Of a stretch of DNA of 8,815 nucleotides, positions 6,526 through 8,815 are shown one piece after another. Both the position numbers and the translations under genes were made by a program. The notes under the pieces were generated by a model. It saw only the letters and a list, made by a program, of their open reading frames with translations. It did no database searches and had not been told where the DNA came from. Source of the stretch: Phycisphaerales bacterium UBA2266 (GTDB taxonomy: Bacteria; Planctomycetota; Phycisphaerae; Sedimentisphaerales; Anaerobacaceae); assembly GCA_002347125.1 (NCBI GenBank), contig DDXG01000050.1, positions 8,864 through 17,678 on the forward strand. The letters run 5' to 3'. The first letter of the stretch is position 1, and every line of letters begins with the position of its first letter.

Positions 6526-6554
6526 AGTATACCGCCGCTGAGCCCGCCAGGCAA
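6526..6554 (-). promoter_or_regulatory. Toxin-antitoxin promoter, probably leaderless
   Basis: Minus strand TTGCCT (plus 6549-6554), exactly 17 bp, TATACT (plus 6526-6531). The -10 box ends 6 nt before the antitoxin ATG, so the expected transcription start is the A of that ATG. The absence of a Shine-Dalgarno agrees with leaderless translation. Confidence 0.65.
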
Positions 6555-6581
6555 ACGAATGCACAGGTTCTTGTGAGGAGT

Positions 6582-6597
6582 CATATTAGAAAATATG
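6582..6597. repeat. Short perfect inverted repeat between divergent promoters
   Basis: CATATT, spacer AGAA, AATATG. It is an AT-rich island in GC-rich DNA between the leftward toxin-antitoxin promoter and the rightward nuclease promoter. It could be an operator or an upstream element; nothing else in the window shows what binds it. Confidence 0.4.
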
Positions 6598-6622
6598 CGT
6601 CCGCGCAAGCCCAATTCGCCCC

Positions 6623-6651
6623 TTGCCCGCGGCCCCCGCGGCGGCTATACT
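6623..6651 (+). promoter_or_regulatory. Promoter of the YhaM-like nuclease gene
   Basis: TTGCCC (6623-6628), 17 bp, TATACT (6646-6651), implying a start near 6658 and a leader of about 47 nt. The spacer is extremely GC-rich and holds two CCGCGG palindromes separated by CCC (6627-6641), which could bind a regulator or simply reflect base composition. Confidence 0.6.
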
Positions 6652-6704
6652 GCTTCCATCGACAGGGGGCCACGAGGGTCGCCTGCGAGCCTACGGAGCC
6701 AACA

Positions 6705-7667
6705 ATGCCACATGTCTTCATCAAAGAAATAGCGCCTGCACAGACCATCAACGACATATACCTGGTCCGCGACCCCATCCTGCGGAGCACCACCCGTGGC
6801 GATCTCTACATCGCCATGTATCTGTGCGACCGCACCGGACAGATCAACGGGCGGATGTGGCAGGCGACCGAAGCCACCTATAACGCCATACCCAAGCCCG
6901 GCTTCGTCCATATCCAGGGCCGCAGCGAACTCTACCAGAACAACCTGCAGATCGTCATCAACAGCATCAACCCGGTGGACCCGGAGAAGGTCGATCTGGA
7001 CGATTTCCTGCCCCGCACCGACAAGGATGTGGCCAAGCTGTTCGAGGAGGTCAAGAAGATGCTCGCGGCCGTCAAGAACGAGCAACTGCGCATGCTCGTC
7101 GGGCGGTTCCTGGCGGATAAGCCCCTGATGGAGGCCTTCTGCAAGGCCCCGGCGGCCGTCAAGCTGCATCACGCCTACCTGGGCGGGCTGCTGGAACACA
7201 CACACAACATGCTGCGCGTGGCCCTGTCGGTCCTGCCGCTGTACCCCGAGGTTCAGGCCGACATGGTCCTGACAGGCATCCTCCTGCACGACATAGGCAA
7301 GACGGAGGAACTCGCCTGCGACATCGCCTTCAACTACACCGACGCCGGCCAGCTCGTGGGGCACATCGGCCAGGCCCTGCTGATGCTCAATCGAAAGGCC
7401 GACGCCCTGGCCGCCGAAGGCAAGCCCATCGATCAGCGGATCCTCGACGGCCTGGGCCATATCATCCTGGCGCACCATGGGCAATACGAGTTCGGCTCGC
7501 CCAAGCTGCCGGCCACGGCCGAGGCCTTCATGGTCAACTACATTGACAACCTCGACGCGAAGCTCAACCAGGTCGCCGGCACCATAGAGAACGACCCCGG
7601 TAACACGGATTGGACCGCCTGGGTCAACGCCCTTGGGACCCGTCTGTACCGCAAACGGATTGAGTAG
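6705..7667 (+). CDS. 3'-5' exoribonuclease, YhaM-like (OB fold plus HD domain)
   Basis: A 320-residue cytoplasmic protein, close to B. subtilis YhaM (314). The N-terminal part (about 10-90) is an OB-fold nucleic-acid-binding domain beginning VFIKEIAPAQTINDIYLV and including GFVHIQGRSELYQNNLQIVI. The C-terminal HD phosphohydrolase domain shows HHAYLGGLLEHTHNM (His 155/156, His 165), the metal pair LLHDIGK (His 195, Asp 196), His 220, AHHGQYEFGSP (His 257/258) and YIDNLDAKLN. Family members trim RNA, and in some cases DNA, from the 3' end using a divalent metal. The start ATG 6705 has GGAG at 6 nt; a longer frame from GTG 6573 is rejected because it begins before the promoter and its extra 44 residues match nothing in the family. 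It is the only plus-strand gene and seems to be transcribed alone. Confidence 0.92.
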   Translation: MPHVFIKEIAPAQTINDIYLVRDPILRSTTRGDLYIAMYLCDRTGQINGRMWQATEATYNAIPKPGFVHIQGRSELYQNNLQIVINSINPVDPEKVDLDDFLPRTDKDVAKLFEEVKKMLAAVKNEQLRMLVGRFLADKPLMEAFCKAPAAVKLHHAYLGGLLEHTHNMLRVALSVLPLYPEVQADMVLTGILLHDIGKTEELACDIAFNYTDAGQLVGHIGQALLMLNRKADALAAEGKPIDQRILDGLGHIILAHHGQYEFGSPKLPATAEAFMVNYIDNLDAKLNQVAGTIENDPGNTDWTAWVNALGTRLYRKRIE

Positions 7668-7673
7668 CGGCCC

Positions 7674-7688
7674 AGCCCCGGCGGGGTT
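7674..7688. terminator. Weak hairpin between convergent genes
   Basis: AGCCCC, loop GGC, GGGGTT, a 6-bp stem including one G-U pair, in the 28-nt gap between the nuclease stop and the radical SAM stop. It could act for either strand, but there is no T-run beyond two bases. Confidence 0.3.
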
Positions 7689-7695
7689 GTCCGGT

Positions 7696-8815
7696 TCACG
7701 AGCCGATATCCCGATTGAACCGTCGCTGGAGGTCTTTGAGCCGATTGGCAGGCTCGAAGCCCATCCGCCATATCGTAAAGGCCGTCTTGTTGTGCGTCAG
7801 TGGCTCGTCCATGTCCACCCACTGCTCGCAGCGTCGGCCGTCCGGGGTACCGGGAATCGGCGAGAAATCCGCCAGCATCCCGCGTATCCCAAGCCCGTGG
7901 ACGAATTGCATGGACGCCTCCACGTCCTCGGCCGACATATCCGGATGACCGAGTATCTGGTACGCCGTAATCAGCGCCCTGTCGGCCCCGGCGTCGGTCA
8001 GATGCCGCACAGCCGCGGCCAGTTCTTCGGAGTAGACCTTGCCCCCGGTTGCCTCCTGGACCTGTCGCCGGGCGCATTCAAAGCCCAGGTAGAACGTCTT
8101 AAACCCAGCCCGGACCATTAGTTGCGCCAATTCCGCCGTCACGAACCGGGCATTGAGGGCGTTAGGACTGTGGAAGTTCACGTGGATGCCCCGCCGCAGA
8201 ACCTCCTCCAGAAAAGGCACAAGCACCTCCTGGGCCCGAAAGAGCAGCGCATCATCATAAAATGCCACGTCTTCCGCTCCTCGCTTCACCAGCAGCTCCA
8301 ACTCCGCCAAAGACCGCTCGATCGACCTTGGCTCAAAGCGCCCGTAGACCAGCGGAACCGAGCAGTATGTGCATGCAAATGGGCATCCCTGCGTCAATTT
8401 CAGCACGCCGACGCCCAAGTCGTCATAGGCCTCCCACAGACCCGGCTGCTCCGGGTCGGGCGAGAGCCCCAGAGACTCCCAGAGAGGCCCCAGTTCCGTA
8501 CCCTTGACCACAAGGTCGGCCCCAAGTCGCTCAGCGTGCTCGGTGCATAGGGTCGCGTAATTGCCCCCAAGAACGATCCGGGCTCGGCCGCTCAGTTGCC
8601 GCACGTCGTCGATGACCTCCCGCAGCGCCGGGTACCAGTAGGTCATCATCGTCTGGACCAGAACAACGTCGAAGGGTCCCACCTCAGCCAGAAAACCGCG
8701 AAAGACCTCCCTGGGCAGGCCAAACCGCCGGAATCGCCGGGGAATCCCCGAAAAAACGGCGGGCGGCTCGATCCGCTGCTCGATAAAACGCCCCCGACCC
8801 CAGGCGTCGCTGACT
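7696..8815 (-). CDS. B12-binding-type radical SAM protein, 5' end outside the window
   Basis: Open from the right window edge to a TGA at 7696; 372 residues are visible and the true start is missing. A GTG at 8682 lies in the same frame, but the 44 codons upstream of it (GRGRFIEQRIEPPAVFSG, then RRFGLPREVFRGFLAEVG) are clearly coding. The N-terminal part resembles the Rossmann-like cobalamin-binding domain of B12-radical SAM enzymes: FDVVLVQTMMTYWYPAL, RIVLGGNYATLCTEHAERL and GADLVVKGTEL. The radical SAM core follows with CPFACTYC (C144, C148, C151, visible numbering), a CxxxCxxC motif for a 4Fe-4S cluster that cleaves S-adenosylmethionine, then FYDDALLFRA and GFKTFYLGFECA. The usual cobalamin-ligand DxHxxG is not seen in the visible part. 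Class members methylate or rearrange unreactive carbons or phosphorus; the substrate here cannot be inferred from sequence or neighbours. Confidence 0.88.
   Translation of the reverse strand, partial: VSDAWGRGRFIEQRIEPPAVFSGIPRRFRRFGLPREVFRGFLAEVGPFDVVLVQTMMTYWYPALREVIDDVRQLSGRARIVLGGNYATLCTEHAERLGADLVVKGTELGPLWESLGLSPDPEQPGLWEAYDDLGVGVLKLTQGCPFACTYCSVPLVYGRFEPRSIERSLAELELLVKRGAEDVAFYDDALLFRAQEVLVPFLEEVLRRGIHVNFHSPNALNARFVTAELAQLMVRAGFKTFYLGFECARRQVQEATGGKVYSEELAAAVRHLTDAGADRALITAYQILGHPDMSAEDVEASMQFVHGLGIRGMLADFSPIPGTPDGRRCEQWVDMDEPLTHNKTAFTIWRMGFEPANRLKDLQRRFNRDIGS

Noticed and set aside
6573..6704. N-terminal extension of the nuclease from GTG 6573
   Set aside because: It begins upstream of the promoter boxes at 6623-6651 and adds residues unlike the family; ATG 6705 has a good Shine-Dalgarno.
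6645..7484. A 279-codon minus-strand open frame opposite the nuclease gene
   Set aside because: Codon-aligned antisense shadow of the YhaM-like gene, with no ribosome binding site or recognisable domain.

Overview
The window is a GC-rich piece of bacterial chromosome, and every gene except one is read leftward (minus strand). The gene set fits a free-living Gram-negative-type bacterium: a Tat-exported sugar-isomerase-like TIM-barrel protein, a DUF4416 protein, a lipid-linked glycan pathway, a bacterial-type prolyl-tRNA synthetase, a YhaM-like nuclease and a B12-type radical SAM protein. Planctomycetota (Phycisphaerae-like) is my best guess from this style of content. That is inference from family distribution, because no rRNA or other marker is present.

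Left third (1-3190): a tight leftward operon of DUF4416 protein, WecA/MraY-family glycan-initiating phosphotransferase and a Wzy/O-antigen-ligase-like membrane protein. The first two overlap by 4 nt (ATGA) and the third starts 11 nt after the second. The third gene uses a GTG start and runs off the left edge. It has no stop codon across 499 codons. Near its 3' end it carries, in frame, what looks like a dispersed intergenic-type repeat (about 139-234). Together these genes point to synthesis of an undecaprenyl-linked surface polysaccharide.

Middle (3191-6049): a perfect 11-bp hairpin terminator (3217-3242) separates that operon from a Tat-signal hydroxypyruvate-isomerase-like protein (start fixed by a strong Shine-Dalgarno at ATG 4136). 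Upstream of it is proS (GTG start at 5937), a complete bacterial prolyl-tRNA synthetase with the INS editing insertion.

Right third (6050-8815): a type II toxin-antitoxin pair (ParE/RelE-like toxin, small antitoxin; 16-nt overlap) reads leftward from a strong sigma-70-like promoter whose predicted start point falls on the antitoxin ATG, so the mRNA may be leaderless. Diverging from it is a plus-strand gene for a YhaM-like 3'-5' exoribonuclease (OB fold plus HD domain) with a near-identical promoter (TTGCCC, 17 bp, TATACT). Converging on it from the right edge is a 5'-truncated B12-binding-type radical SAM protein with a CxxxCxxC cluster motif.

No tRNA, rRNA, CRISPR array, insertion sequence or phage gene was seen. 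No gene-free stretch exceeds 300 bases; the largest gap is about 185 bases (6520-6704) and holds two promoters. I see no clear undescribed multi-gene system. The best leads are the in-frame repeat in the polymerase/ligase gene, the leaderless toxin-antitoxin promoter, and the translational coupling of a DUF4416 gene to glycan initiation.
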